A stretch of DNA of 64,000 bases, from assembly GCA_022600955.1 (NCBI GenBank), contig JAHZJK010000017.1, forward strand, positions 62,001-126,000, read 5' to 3'. Position 1 is the stretch's first letter. Each line of letters opens with the position of its first letter. The DNA comes from Gammaproteobacteria bacterium. GTDB lineage: Bacteria > Pseudomonadota > Gammaproteobacteria > Steroidobacterales > Woeseiaceae. Below are positions 26,803 to 35,542 of the stretch, in pieces. Under the pieces are notes generated by a model. It did not search any database and was not told the origin of the DNA. It saw only the letters and a program-made list of their open reading frames with translations. The translations under genes were made by a program, and so were the position numbers.

Positions 26803-28486
26803 GAATATTCCTGCCTGCTGTTACTTCACGAACCGTGCCCGTGCGCACGAGAAAGTCACCAAAGTGTTCGGACGGGTCACGTCGTTTGCCGAAGTCGGCA
26901 AACAACGGGTCCAGCGCTGCCATGATTTCAGCCTCGTTGGCATTATCCAGGTAGGGGGCGCCAAGCCGCTCGCCAGCGAAACCTGCACCCAGGAACAGCG
27001 TGTAGCGACCAGGTCCTTTACCGACAAGCCCGATTTCCGCGATATACGGTCGTGCGCAACCATTCGGGCAGCCGGTCATGCGGATCGTTATCGGTTCATT
27101 CTGCAAGCCGTGTGACGCGAGTTGTGCATCAAGTTTATCCACCAGCGACGGCAAGTAGCGTTCACTCTCGGCCATCGCCAGCCCGCAAGTAGGAAACGCA
27201 ACGCACGCCATCGAATTAAGCCGTAGCGGACTCGCCTGAGCAGAATTTTCGATTCCGTACTCGGCCAACAAAGCGTCGATACTGGCTTTGTCGCTGTCAG
27301 CAACCTTGCTGATAATCAGATTCTGGTTTGGCGTAAGTCGAAACTCGCAACTGTGCAACCGCGCTATCGCGCGAATCCCGCTTAGCAACCTGCGTTCGTC
27401 GACATCACTGATACGCCCACCCTGAACGAACAACCCATAGTGCCACGCTCCAACGTCGTCCTTTTGCCAGCCGTAGACGTCACCGTTGGCAACAAAACTA
27501 AACTTCGCTGCGGTTTCAAACGCTACGCCGGAACGCTTCTCGACTTCAGCGCGGAACCAGTCCACGCCGCGATCGTCGATCGTATACTTCAAACGCGCGT
27601 GTTTTCGATTTGTACGATCGCCGTAATCTCGCTGTGTTGTAACGACGGCCTCCGCAACCTGAAGTACATGCTCGGGTAAGATGAACCCCAGAACATCTCC
27701 CAGACGAGGATAGGTATCGGTCTCACCATGCGTCATACCCATGCCACCGCCTGCCGTGACGTTGTAGCCGACGATTTCGCCGTCTTTAACGATCGTAATG
27801 AAGCCCAGATCCTGCGAATAGACATCGACGTCGTTCTGTGGCGGAATCACGAAAGTCGCCTTGAACTTTCTCGGCAGGTAAGTATCTCCGTAGATTGGTT
27901 CAACTTCATTTTGAGACGATTCGACTTTTTTTCCATCCAGCCAAATCTCATGATATGCGCGACTGCGCGGCATCAGACGCTCCGACAGCTTCTCGGCTTG
28001 CGCCTGAACTTGTCGATGCACGCCTGACAACGCCGGCAACGGTGGCGACATGACGTTACGATTAACGTCACCACACGCGGCGATCGTATCCAGTGTGGAT
28101 TGGTTGATCTCGGCGATCGTCTGCTTCAGGTCGCGTTTTACGACGCCGTGATACTGCACCGCCTGACGTGTCGTTAGTCGAATCGATCTGTTTGCATGTT
28201 GCAGCGCAATGCGGTCAAGCGACAACCATTGTGAGGTTGTTAGCAAGCCGCCCGGAATTCGGCCGCGAATCATGAAGCTGTAGGCAGGCTCGAGTTTCTG
28301 TCGTTTGCGCTCGCTGCGAATGTCGCGATCGTCTTGCTGGTAAATGCCATGAAACTTGGACAACTGCGTATCAGGCGCGGCAATCGCCCCGGTCAGGGTA
28401 TCGCGCAGACCGTCAACCAATGTACCGCGCAAGTGGCGGCTATCGGCTTTGATGTGCTCAACTTCGGTGAGGTTTGTATCGGTCAT
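26792..28486 (-). CDS. cysI: Sulfite reductase (NADPH) hemoprotein subunit
   Basis: A 564-residue siroheme- and 4Fe-4S-containing subunit that reduces sulfite to sulfide. The cluster/siroheme ligands are C428 and C434 in CVAFPTC, and C473 and C477 in TGCPNGC, spaced as in CysI. The N-terminal ferredoxin-like region includes [17 protein letters not shown] and the anion-binding arginines. It overlaps cysJ by one base and cysH by 11 bp, so all three are translationally coupled. Electrons come from CysJ, and siroheme from CysG encoded 2 kb away. Confidence 0.95.
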   Translation of the reverse strand: MTDTNLTEVEHIKADSRHLRGTLVDGLRDTLTGAIAAPDTQLSKFHGIYQQDDRDIRSERKRQKLEPAYSFMIRGRIPGGLLTTSQWLSLDRIALQHANRSIRLTTRQAVQYHGVVKRDLKQTIAEINQSTLDTIAACGDVNRNVMSPPLPALSGVHRQVQAQAEKLSERLMPRSRAYHEIWLDGKKVESSQNEVEPIYGDTYLPRKFKATFVIPPQNDVDVYSQDLGFITIVKDGEIVGYNVTAGGGMGMTHGETDTYPRLGDVLGFILPEHVLQVAEAVVTTQRDYGDRTNRKHARLKYTIDDRGVDWFRAEVEKRSGVAFETAAKFSFVANGDVYGWQKDDVGAWHYGLFVQGGRISDVDERRLLSGIRAIARLHSCEFRLTPNQNLIISKVADSDKASIDALLAEYGIENSAQASPLRLNSMACVAFPTCGLAMAESERYLPSLVDKLDAQLASHGLQNEPITIRMTGCPNGCARPYIAEIGLVGKGPGRYTLFLGAGFAGERLGAPYLDNANEAEIMAALDPLFADFGKRRDPSEHFGDFLVRTGTVREVTAGRNIHDS

Positions 28487-30279
28487 CAGTAAACATCTCT
28501 CTGGTAGCGTCCTGCCGCACGCAACGCCTTGAGCTGTTGTTCGGCCGCTTCGGCGTCGACATCCATATGAGCTGCGAGCACGTCACGCAGCGCGTCGTCG
28601 ACATCTCCAGCCATGCGCTTCGCATCGCCGCAGACATAGATCACCGCACCCTGATCAATCCAGCGTGCGATTTCCGCCGCATTGTCACGAATACGGTCCT
28701 GTACGTAGATCTTGTTGTGCTGATCGCGAGAGAAGGCAACATCAAGCCGCTGCAAATTGCCTTGCTTCAGGTGCCGCTGCCATTCAAGTTGATAGAGAAA
28801 ATCGGTATCGAAATTGCGATCGCCGAATATCAGCCAGTTATTGCCGCTTGCGCCAAGTTCCACGCGCTCCTCAACGAACGCGCGAAATGGTGCGACGCCG
28901 GTTCCCGGCCCAATCATGATGACGGGTACATGCGCCTCCGGGAGTCGGAAGCGCTTGTTACGCTCGATGAACACATCGACCGTGTCGCCTTCTTTCAGGC
29001 GATCTACGAGGTGCGTCGAAGCAGCACCCCAATGTTCGGAGCCGAACGCCTGGTAGCGTACTTCGGCAACGGTCAGATGTACCTCGTCCGGATTTGCCTG
29101 CGGACTCGATGCAATCGAATAGGATCGCGGGCTTAACGCACGCAGAAGTTCAACGAACACCTGCGCGTCGACTACTGCCGGAAATGCTCGCAGCATGTCA
29201 ACGAGCTGGTGACGATCGAGAAATTCAGACAGCTTTGCCTCTGCACCGGCGGCGAGCAGTTCGTGCAGCAGCTCAGCCGTAGCGATTTCGGCCCATGCTC
29301 GGAGAAACCCGACACTGACAGTCGTAATTTCAAGGCGGCTCTGCAACGCACGCTGCAACGATAGTGTCTGATCGCCAACGCGCACATTTGCGGTTTCGTC
29401 CAAACGCAAGGACGCAATTATCTCCTCTACCAGCTGCGGCGGGTTTTCCACAAATACGCCAAGCGCGTCGCCAGGCTCATAGGTTAGTCCCGACCCTTCC
29501 AGGGACAACTCTATGTGGCGCACGTCCTTGCTTGAGCCACCTGCCGTTATCTTCTGGTTTACAAGGATTTCGGCAGGAAACGGGTTTTTCTTGTCGTGAA
29601 TTGAAGTGTTTTCTACGGCGCGCAGTATCGGGGCTGGCGACGTAGCGGGCGCGTCGAGTAAAGACGGCAATTCTGCAATGACGCGTTCGGTCCAGTTTGT
29701 TGCATGAGTCTCGAAGTCGAGATCACACTCGACCATCGCCTCGAAACGGGTTGCGCCCAGCTCCTCGAGCCGCAAATCGAAGTCTCGTCCCGTCTGGCAG
29801 AAATTCACATAGCTGCTATCTCCAAGCGCCAGCACCGAGTAGTTCAAATCGGTCAGCTTCGGTGCTTTTTCGGACATCAGGAAATCGTAGAAGATCTCCG
29901 CGTCGTCAGGAGGGTCACCTTCGCCGTGTGTGCTGACCACAAAGGTCACCAGTGATTCGCGCTTCAGGCTGGACGGCTTGAAATCGGACAAGCTCTGCAG
30001 ACTTGTAGCGAAGCCTTTCGCGCGTGCAAGCTCGGACAACGCCGTTGCGATTTCCTCTCCGTTTCCGGTCTGCGAGCCGTACAGTATGGTGAGGCCCTGA
30101 CCGACATCGGCGATCGGCGCCGGGCTTGCCGCCGCGTCCGCAGAGCCCCCCGCGGCGAGGCCGGCCGCATAACCGGAGACCCAATGCAGTTGTTGCTCGG
30201 ACAGGCCTTGCACGGCCGTCTGCAGGTTCCGGGTTTGTTCGATGTCCAGTGGCATTTCGCCAGCGGGCAAACTGCTCAT
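28486..30279 (-). CDS. cysJ: Sulfite reductase (NADPH) flavoprotein subunit
   Basis: A 597-residue diflavin reductase. The FMN domain shows LYGSQTGNGEEIATALSELA near residues 69-88; the FAD domain has the RSYSIASSP motif; the NADPH domain has GPGTGVAPFRAF and VYVCGDAKRMAGDVDDAL; the chain ends in the conserved aromatic RYQRDVY. It transfers electrons from NADPH to CysI. A strong AAGGAG ribosome site precedes the ATG at 30279. It heads the cysJIH operon. A perfect 17-nt hairpin lies in the leader 27 bp upstream. Confidence 0.95.
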   Translation of the reverse strand: MSSLPAGEMPLDIEQTRNLQTAVQGLSEQQLHWVSGYAAGLAAGGSADAAASPAPIADVGQGLTILYGSQTGNGEEIATALSELARAKGFATSLQSLSDFKPSSLKRESLVTFVVSTHGEGDPPDDAEIFYDFLMSEKAPKLTDLNYSVLALGDSSYVNFCQTGRDFDLRLEELGATRFEAMVECDLDFETHATNWTERVIAELPSLLDAPATSPAPILRAVENTSIHDKKNPFPAEILVNQKITAGGSSKDVRHIELSLEGSGLTYEPGDALGVFVENPPQLVEEIIASLRLDETANVRVGDQTLSLQRALQSRLEITTVSVGFLRAWAEIATAELLHELLAAGAEAKLSEFLDRHQLVDMLRAFPAVVDAQVFVELLRALSPRSYSIASSPQANPDEVHLTVAEVRYQAFGSEHWGAASTHLVDRLKEGDTVDVFIERNKRFRLPEAHVPVIMIGPGTGVAPFRAFVEERVELGASGNNWLIFGDRNFDTDFLYQLEWQRHLKQGNLQRLDVAFSRDQHNKIYVQDRIRDNAAEIARWIDQGAVIYVCGDAKRMAGDVDDALRDVLAAHMDVDAEAAEQQLKALRAAGRYQRDVY

Positions 30280-30306
30280 CGCGAAGCTCCTTGTGATACT
30301 GCTCAG

Positions 30307-30323
30307 CTGCGATCTGATCGCAG
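30307..30323. promoter_or_regulatory. Palindrome in the cysJIH leader
   Basis: CTGCGAT-CTG-ATCGCAG is a perfect 7+3+7 inverted repeat located 27-44 bp before the cysJ start codon. It could be an operator or a small RNA hairpin in the 5' untranslated leader. It does not match any regulator consensus I can name. Confidence 0.45.
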
Positions 30324-30406
30324 AATTGAGGAGTCACCTTAAGGAGCTGCAGCGGCAGCGTGAACGGTTTGTTGGTTATGCGCTTATAACGCGCCGACAT
30401 ATACGT

Positions 30407-30994
30407 CTAGTAGATGCGTATACCGCCGTGACGTTGTCGGCTGCGCCGGTCAACCCACCAAAGTCCCAGCAGAAAGCCTGCGACCAGGCAAACCAGAATC
30501 GCTGCACCCACCCAGTTGAGCGGCAGGCTGCCTTTGTAGCGGTCCTTCAGCCCCTGGATGCTGGCGTTTTCAGCTTCAAGCTCGGCGATTCTATCGTCTG
30601 CTGCCGAGAGCTTCTGCGTCACGTCTGCAGATTCGTTTTTCAATTGTTCTATCGTGGCCGCCGGTGCAGCGAATGCCTGGTTAGCTTCCTCGAGCTGCAC
30701 GCGCAAACTGTCTCGCTCCGCCATCGTTTCGGCGACGATGAGCTTCGCCGGCTTGTCATCGACCAGATAGGCGGCCTTTACCCAACCTTCGGTCGCGTCG
30801 GGCAGTCGCACGTTCGCGTAATTGCGATCTCGCGACAGAATTTCCATCGCCTGCCCGCTTTCAAGCATGCGAAATGCCCGACCACTCGTGTCCTCGGCTT
30901 CATACAAGCCAAGCCTGAGGTTGTCGGTTACGTAAGCCGTATCGGCCACCGCAACCAGCGGTAGCAGCGCCAGCAGCCCAATTATCAGACGCAT
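30407..30994 (-). CDS. Exported SH3-domain protein with C-terminal membrane anchor (YgiM-like)
   Basis: A 195-residue protein: signal peptide (LIIGLLALLPLVAVA, cleaved before DTAYV), a bacterial SH3 domain (roughly residues 20-85, including GRAFRMLESGQAMEIL and TEGWVKAAYL), a coiled-coil of about 70 residues (from AERDSLRVQLEEANQAF to LEAENASIQG) and one C-terminal membrane helix (WVGAAILVCLVAGFLLGLWW) followed by a basic tail. This is the TIGR04211/YgiM architecture, of unknown function, probably periplasmic and cell-wall related. The start at 30994 has a GGAG ribosome site; the longer frame is not coding-like. It follows the PBP4 gene by 55 bp on the same strand. Confidence 0.82.
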   Translation of the reverse strand: MRLIIGLLALLPLVAVADTAYVTDNLRLGLYEAEDTSGRAFRMLESGQAMEILSRDRNYANVRLPDATEGWVKAAYLVDDKPAKLIVAETMAERDSLRVQLEEANQAFAAPAATIEQLKNESADVTQKLSAADDRIAELEAENASIQGLKDRYKGSLPLNWVGAAILVCLVAGFLLGLWWVDRRSRQRHGGIRIY

Positions 30995-31049
30995 ATTTGT
31001 TCTCCGTTGCGGATGCGAGTGTACTACACAGTCGCGTTCGCTCTGTGAC

Positions 31050-32462
31050 CTATTGCTCGTATAGCCAGCGCAACAATGCTTCCTGCGCCTCTTCGCCCGG
31101 TCCGCGGTGGATATCTTCGTAATTCTGCAATGCAACTACCGCAAAGCGTCGGCCGGAGCGCGATTGCAGGTAACCCGCTATCGCGGTCACATGATCGAGC
31201 GACCCGGTTTTGAGGTGCGCCTTGCCGATCAGGTCAGTGTTTTCGAAGCGTCTCCGCAAGGTGCCATCAAGCCCGGACAGGGACATGGATGCCAGATACT
31301 CCGGCATGTAAGGCTGTCGCCATGCAAACGTCAGCAATTTCGCCATATCACGTGCCGTCATGCGCGACGCTCTTGAGAGACCGGCGCCATTCTGGATAGC
31401 CGTCTTGCAGGACTCCAGATTGTTGTCAGTCAGCCACTCTGAAACCACAGCTTTACCGCTCTCTTCTGTGCCCGGCGCACCGTTAACCTCTGCTCCTAGC
31501 GTATACAGCAGTTGTCGCGCCATCACATTGTTGCTGTGCTTGTTTACTCGAGCAATCATCTCGCTCAGCGGCAATGACCTGAAACTAAGCAGCGGCTCCG
31601 CATCTTCGGGCGCGACGGCGCTTTTCCAGCCGCCGCTGAGAGAGCCTCCGGAATCACTCCACAATGACTGAAACAAGCCGTACACGAATTCGTTGTGCGA
31701 CAGTGCCGTTCTGTCCATGGCGTAGCGCTTGCAACCATTGGGGAAGCGGCCCGAGAAAGTAACTTCATCGACTCTCTCATTCATGGATACCGCAATGCCG
31801 CGCTGGAAACCTCGACAACTGCCGGCCTTGAGCCCCAACCTGTTTTTTACCAGCAAATTATTGAGCGGTGGGTCGACACGGACATCGACCGACTGCGACT
31901 CGTGATCTGGCTCGAACCAGTATCGTACGACTTTGAAGTTCATCAACAACGCGTTCGGAGCGACGTTGTAGGCACGCAGTGGCTGTTTGTCGAAGGCACC
32001 CGGATCATAGCCACCGACGTCGAACCAGCTATCGTCCAGTAGAAGATCCCCATTGATATCCCGGACGCCTGCATGTCGCAGGTTGCGTAGCAACTGCCAG
32101 ACTCTCTCGGTAACAAGAAACGGATCGCCGTAGCCCTTGATGAGCAGGTCACCGTCGAGGCGCCCGTCCTGCAACTCACCATTCGCAAAAACGTCCGTGT
32201 GCCAGCGATACGCAGGTCCAAGCACATCAAGCGCCACCAGGGTTGTCAGCAGTTTGATTGTCGAAGCCGGATTGCGCGGCTCGTCGCCGCGAATATCGAG
32301 CAGTACTTCTCCGGTCTCAAGATCAGATACGTAGAGGCTGAGCGACTCAGCCGGAACCTGCCGCACCGTCAACGCGTTTTGTACGCCGGGTGGAAGATCC
32401 GCATCGGCTGCAGATAGAACCGAGGTCAACAGCACGCAGCTCAACAGGATTGTGTTCTTCAT
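31050..32462 (-). CDS. dacB: D-alanyl-D-alanine carboxypeptidase/endopeptidase (PBP4)
   Basis: A 470-residue class C low-molecular-weight penicillin-binding protein that trims D-Ala and cleaves peptide crosslinks in the periplasm. A signal peptide (LLSCVLLTSVLSAA) is followed by the catalytic SxxK at S67-K70 (STIK), the SxN motif at 310-312 (SNN) and KTG at 418-420. The large insert between SxxK and SxN is the PBP4 hallmark. It overlaps the TVP38 gene upstream by 4 bp and is followed by the SH3-domain gene, which forms a plausible envelope operon. Confidence 0.93.
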   Translation of the reverse strand: MKNTILLSCVLLTSVLSAADADLPPGVQNALTVRQVPAESLSLYVSDLETGEVLLDIRGDEPRNPASTIKLLTTLVALDVLGPAYRWHTDVFANGELQDGRLDGDLLIKGYGDPFLVTERVWQLLRNLRHAGVRDINGDLLLDDSWFDVGGYDPGAFDKQPLRAYNVAPNALLMNFKVVRYWFEPDHESQSVDVRVDPPLNNLLVKNRLGLKAGSCRGFQRGIAVSMNERVDEVTFSGRFPNGCKRYAMDRTALSHNEFVYGLFQSLWSDSGGSLSGGWKSAVAPEDAEPLLSFRSLPLSEMIARVNKHSNNVMARQLLYTLGAEVNGAPGTEESGKAVVSEWLTDNNLESCKTAIQNGAGLSRASRMTARDMAKLLTFAWRQPYMPEYLASMSLSGLDGTLRRRFENTDLIGKAHLKTGSLDHVTAIAGYLQSRSGRRFAVVALQNYEDIHRGPGEEAQEALLRWLYEQ

Positions 32463-33151
32463 TCGCTCAAATGTCTCTCAAGTGTGCGGGTTGCAGTGCG
32501 ATGGATCACCCACGTCGCGGCGGCTATGGCGACAATTCCACCAGCGATCAACCAGAAACCCAGGTCTGACGGCGCCGCTTCGCCGGACAGAATCTGCCCA
32601 ATGTCGCGTGCCAGAGTACCGAGATAAACATACAGGGCGACCGCCGGCAACATACCCACGAACGTCGCCGCAAAATGTGTACTCGCTTTGACCGCGGTCG
32701 CACCGTAGGCGTAGTTGAGCACGTTAAACGGAATTATCAGTGACAGGCGGGTCAGCAGAATAATCAGGAACGCCTCATCACTGAGTGCCGTCTCCACGGC
32801 CTGCATTCGGATGTTGCCGGCTACCTTGCGCCGAACCCATGGCCGTGCGACCCAGCGACCGGCTTCGAACGCGAATTGTGCTCCGAGTGGTATCGCGATT
32901 ACCGCGTACAATACGCCGGGAGAAAATCCGAATAGAAATCCCGCGAACATCATTACAACTGAGCCCGGCACGAACAGAACTGTTGCCAGACTGACGAACA
33001 GCACGTAGGCGAGCGGTGCAGCGACAGGATGGGTAACGCGCCAGACCGATAGCATTTCGAGCCATGAGGTTATCGGCAACAACGTGAGGCTATACGCGAG
33101 TGCCATAAACAGAATTGCCAGCGCCAGGCGACTTAGACTACTGCGTTTCAA
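32459..33151 (-). CDS. TVP38/TMEM64 family membrane protein
   Basis: A 230-residue inner-membrane protein of the VTT/DedA-like superfamily. Hydrophobic helices include LALAILFMALAYSLTLLPI, VLFVSLATVLFVPGSVVMMF and the C-terminal GFWLIAGGIVAIAAATWVI. The re-entrant-loop core is visible at FLFGFSPGVLYAVIAIPLGA and RLSLIIPFNVLNYAYGAT. These proteins are implicated in lipid scrambling or transport in related families, but a specific role here is not known. The gene stop overlaps the dacB start by 4 bp (ATGA), so the two are coupled. Confidence 0.85.
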   Translation of the reverse strand: MKRSSLSRLALAILFMALAYSLTLLPITSWLEMLSVWRVTHPVAAPLAYVLFVSLATVLFVPGSVVMMFAGFLFGFSPGVLYAVIAIPLGAQFAFEAGRWVARPWVRRKVAGNIRMQAVETALSDEAFLIILLTRLSLIIPFNVLNYAYGATAVKASTHFAATFVGMLPAVALYVYLGTLARDIGQILSGEAAPSDLGFWLIAGGIVAIAAATWVIHRTATRTLERHLSE

Positions 33152-33167
33152 GGTTTCTCCTGGAGCG

Positions 33168-34985
33168 CTAGCGGCGCGCGGGTTTTTTAATCTTTAGGGT
33201 GCGTATCCGATCAGCCAGAGTGGTCGGCTTGATTCCCAATAGCTCAGCAGCACCGCCTTTACCCGACACTTTCCAGTTGGACTGCCGGAGTGCCCGGATA
33301 GTATTGCTGTGCTGCAGATCCCGCATGTCTTTTTCGGTCAGAACGTCGTGCTCATGAATTGCGGCGTCGCCGGCCACTGTCGCTGCAGTGTCGAGCTCGC
33401 CTGTCTTTAGCGTCGGCATTGAAAGATCCAGTCTGAGCACTTTTCCTGTAGAAAGAATGACAGCTCGCTCAATGACGTTTTTAAGCTCGCGAACATTTCC
33501 AGGCCAATCGTACGAACGCAGATTAGCTGTCTGTGTTCTTGTAAGGGTCAACACCTCGCGCCCGAAGTCTTTGCATGTCTGCTCGAGAAAGTGCTGCGCC
33601 AGCTGCACGATATCATCTCCGCGCTCGCGCAGGGCTGGCACCTCCACGGGAAATACGCTAAGTCGGTAGAACAGGTCTTCGCGGAACTCACCGTCGACGA
33701 TCAATTGTTCGAGGTTACGGTTTGTCGCCGCAATGATTCGAACATCGACAGAGCGGGTAACATCATCGCCGACCCGCTCAAACTCGCTTTCCTGCAAAAC
33801 ACGTAACAACTTGCCTTGCAGCTCGACCGGAATTTCGCCGACTTCGTCGAGAAAAATGGTACCGCCATCCGCCAGTTGAAAACGGCCAATGCGATCCTTG
33901 TGTGCCCCCGTGAATGCACCTTTGACGTGACCAAAGAACTCGCTTTCGAACAACTCTTTTGGAATCGACGCGCAGTTCACTTTGACCAGTGGTTTTTGCG
34001 CGCGCGGGCTCTGAACATGAATTGCATGCGCTACCAGCTCCTTACCGACACCGGACTCACCCTGGACCAAAACGCTCGCAGGCGTTTCCGCGACCGCTTC
34101 TACCCGTTTCAGCATGCGCCGCAATGCCGGGCTCGTGCCGATAATACGACCGAAGTTCATCGCTACATATACTTCCTCGCGAAGATAGTCCCGTTCCCGC
34201 TCGAGCTCTTCCCGCAGCTGCGCATTTTCAGCCAGCGTGCGCCGTAACTCCTGTTCCGTACGACGACGTTCCGTGATGTCTTTTGACGCAACCAGCATTC
34301 TGTCGACCTGGTTGTTCTCATCACGGTGCGCTATCGATGACATTACAAGATGCAATGTCGTACCGTCCTTGGCCAGCATCTGACGTTCAAGATTCGTGAA
34401 TTCGCCATCACTGATCAGTGATTTCAGGCGCGCTTCATCGTAGAACTTACGATCACGAAGACTGAAAAAGTCGGTTATCGGGCGGCCAACAACTTCATCA
34501 CGCTTGTAGCCCAGTTTTTCCAACCAGCGATCGGTAACTGTGACAATATTGCCGTCAGCGTCAACTGTATGGAGCATTGCTGGCGTCGCTCGGTAGAGCG
34601 TGCGGTACTTGAAGTTTGCGCGTGCCTCATCCGAGACTTCTGAATACATCGCGACGGTACGCAAGTACTCGCCCTCATGGTCGTACTCAACCAACGCACT
34701 CGTGAGGCAGTCGACAACCTCGCCGGATTTACTGATAAAGCTGATCGGTTTGTTCTCGAGCTTTCCGGTGCGGCGCAATGCGGGCCGCAGTTCCTGCTGA
34801 ATGCGCTCGACGCTGTCCTCGGTCATAAATCTCTCGGGACTTTCGCCGACCATCTCATCGCGCTCGAACCCAAGACGCGCTAACACCGCGTCATTGACGT
34901 CCAGATACACGCCGTTCTCAGCGATAGACGTCGTCATGACAGGCGCTTTGCGAAACAGCCACTGATAGTCATCTTGGGAGATCAT
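33168..34985 (-). CDS. PAS-domain sigma-54-dependent transcriptional activator
   Basis: A 605-residue enhancer-binding protein. Two PAS domains (about 5-125 and 126-250) are followed by a coiled-coil (about 245-280), an AAA+ domain and a C-terminal Fis-type HTH (about 575-605, GAAELLGIKPTTLADRIRTL). Walker A is GESGVGKE at 309-316, and the sigma-54 contact loop GAFTGA is at 356-361, followed by the Walker B region TIFLDEVGEIP. There is no receiver domain, so it is probably controlled by its PAS sensors. It is divergent from a 45-residue micro-protein gene that has an exact sigma-54 promoter, with two palindromes between; it is the natural activator of that gene. Confidence 0.92.
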   Translation of the reverse strand: MISQDDYQWLFRKAPVMTTSIAENGVYLDVNDAVLARLGFERDEMVGESPERFMTEDSVERIQQELRPALRRTGKLENKPISFISKSGEVVDCLTSALVEYDHEGEYLRTVAMYSEVSDEARANFKYRTLYRATPAMLHTVDADGNIVTVTDRWLEKLGYKRDEVVGRPITDFFSLRDRKFYDEARLKSLISDGEFTNLERQMLAKDGTTLHLVMSSIAHRDENNQVDRMLVASKDITERRRTEQELRRTLAENAQLREELERERDYLREEVYVAMNFGRIIGTSPALRRMLKRVEAVAETPASVLVQGESGVGKELVAHAIHVQSPRAQKPLVKVNCASIPKELFESEFFGHVKGAFTGAHKDRIGRFQLADGGTIFLDEVGEIPVELQGKLLRVLQESEFERVGDDVTRSVDVRIIAATNRNLEQLIVDGEFREDLFYRLSVFPVEVPALRERGDDIVQLAQHFLEQTCKDFGREVLTLTRTQTANLRSYDWPGNVRELKNVIERAVILSTGKVLRLDLSMPTLKTGELDTAATVAGDAAIHEHDVLTEKDMRDLQHSNTIRALRQSNWKVSGKGGAAELLGIKPTTLADRIRTLKIKKPARR

Positions 34986-34997
34986 CGGCGCAGTATA

Positions 34998-35011
34998 TAC
35001 GAAATTTCGTA
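34998..35011. promoter_or_regulatory. Upstream activator site 1 (palindrome)
   Basis: TACGAAATTTCGTA is a perfect 14-bp palindrome about 120 bp upstream of the predicted sigma-54 transcription start and 13 bp before the start codon of the divergent activator gene. A near copy lies 39 bp away, centre to centre. Such paired sites are typical enhancer sites for sigma-54 activators. This one could also mediate autoregulation. Confidence 0.65.
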
Positions 35012-35036
35012 ATAATATTTACGGTTTTTCGCTAAT

Positions 35037-35050
35037 TACGAAATTCCGTG
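35037..35050. promoter_or_regulatory. Upstream activator site 2 (imperfect palindrome)
   Basis: TACGAAATTCCGTG repeats the palindrome at 34998-35011 with two changes (11 of its first 13 or more bases shared). Its centre is about 55 bp upstream of the -24 element of the sigma-54 promoter, a suitable enhancer distance. Confidence 0.6.
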
Positions 35051-35096
35051 ATACGCGATAATCATGTAAGTATATGTTTTTAAAGGTTTTTCAAAG

Positions 35097-35113
35097 TTGG
35101 CACGGGTTGTGCA
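35097..35113 (+). promoter_or_regulatory. Sigma-54 promoter
   Basis: TTGGCACGGGTTGTGCA carries the invariant GG (35099-35100) and GC (35111-35112) separated by exactly 10 nt, and the TGGCAC half matches the -24 consensus fully. Transcription would start near 35124, giving a leader of about 63 nt before the micro-protein ATG at 35187. The divergent sigma-54 activator supports it. Confidence 0.82.
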
Positions 35114-35186
35114 ATATAGTTGCTGTAACACACTTCAATTGGGCGTGGCACGGAGTGCGACGCGGCAACACAACAGGAATCGCATC

Positions 35187-35324
35187 ATGAAAAGCAAGTA
35201 TTTTGAAAACGGACTGGCAGTAATTGGCCTGGTACTCATCTTCGTCGGCGTTACAGCCGCGGCAAGCACTGCATTGGCTGGCGAAGTCGGCACGGTTGAA
35301 ATTTATTCATCCGCCCTCAAGTAA
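35187..35324 (+). CDS. 45-residue exported or membrane micro-protein
   Basis: MKSKYFENGL is followed by a 20-residue hydrophobic helix (AVIGLVLIFVGVTAAAST) and ends ALA-GEVGTVEIYSSALK. An AGGA ribosome site precedes the ATG, and the sigma-54 promoter lies upstream. The chain reads either as a single-pass membrane peptide or as a signal peptide with an AxA-like cleavage site (A29-L30-A31) that would release a 14-residue peptide. I recognise no family. Position opposite a PAS-type sigma-54 activator, and ahead of a highly structured intergenic segment, suggests a dedicated regulated unit. An open frame extends upstream to 35097 but overlaps the promoter, so it is rejected. Confidence 0.72.
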   Translation: MKSKYFENGLAVIGLVLIFVGVTAAASTALAGEVGTVEIYSSALK

Positions 35325-35344
35325 TCGATTAGTAACCCCCTCCG

Positions 35345-35479
35345 GCGGCTGTCGCCGCAGACCTCTCTCCCCCCCTGAAGGTCTGATAGATAGCCGCTGG
35401 AATTCCGGGCCTTGCCCGGGACGCCAGACGCGAGTCTGGCAAATCGGGCCAGGAAGGCCCGGCGGCAGCCCCCCTGCCG
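35345..35479 (+). ncRNA. Candidate structured RNA: six consecutive hairpins
   Basis: Downstream of the micro-protein stop, six short inverted repeats follow each other. H1: 35345-35349/35354-35358. H2: 35359-35364/35379-35384, with a C-rich loop. H3: CCGGGC 35405-35410/35414-35419. H4: GCCAGAC 35423-35429/35434-35440, with a GCGA tetraloop. H5: CGGGCC 35445-35450/35456-35461, with an AGGAA loop. H6: CGGCAG 35463-35468/35474-35479, with a C5 loop. All stems are perfect Watson-Crick. They lie on the likely sigma-54 transcript. This may be a 3'UTR-derived small RNA, an RNA-binding-protein target, or a GC-rich dispersed repeat; only the fold is seen directly. Confidence 0.55.
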
Positions 35480-35542
35480 TAACTCTGAGGGCGCCGAAGA
35501 CCGCTCCGTGTCGGATCGGCCCGCTGATTCACTCTTTTGAAT

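Noticed and set aside
35097..35186. In-frame upstream extension of the micro-protein gene to 35097
   Set aside because: The extension overlaps the sigma-54 promoter and would precede the predicted transcription start near 35124, so it cannot be translated from that transcript.
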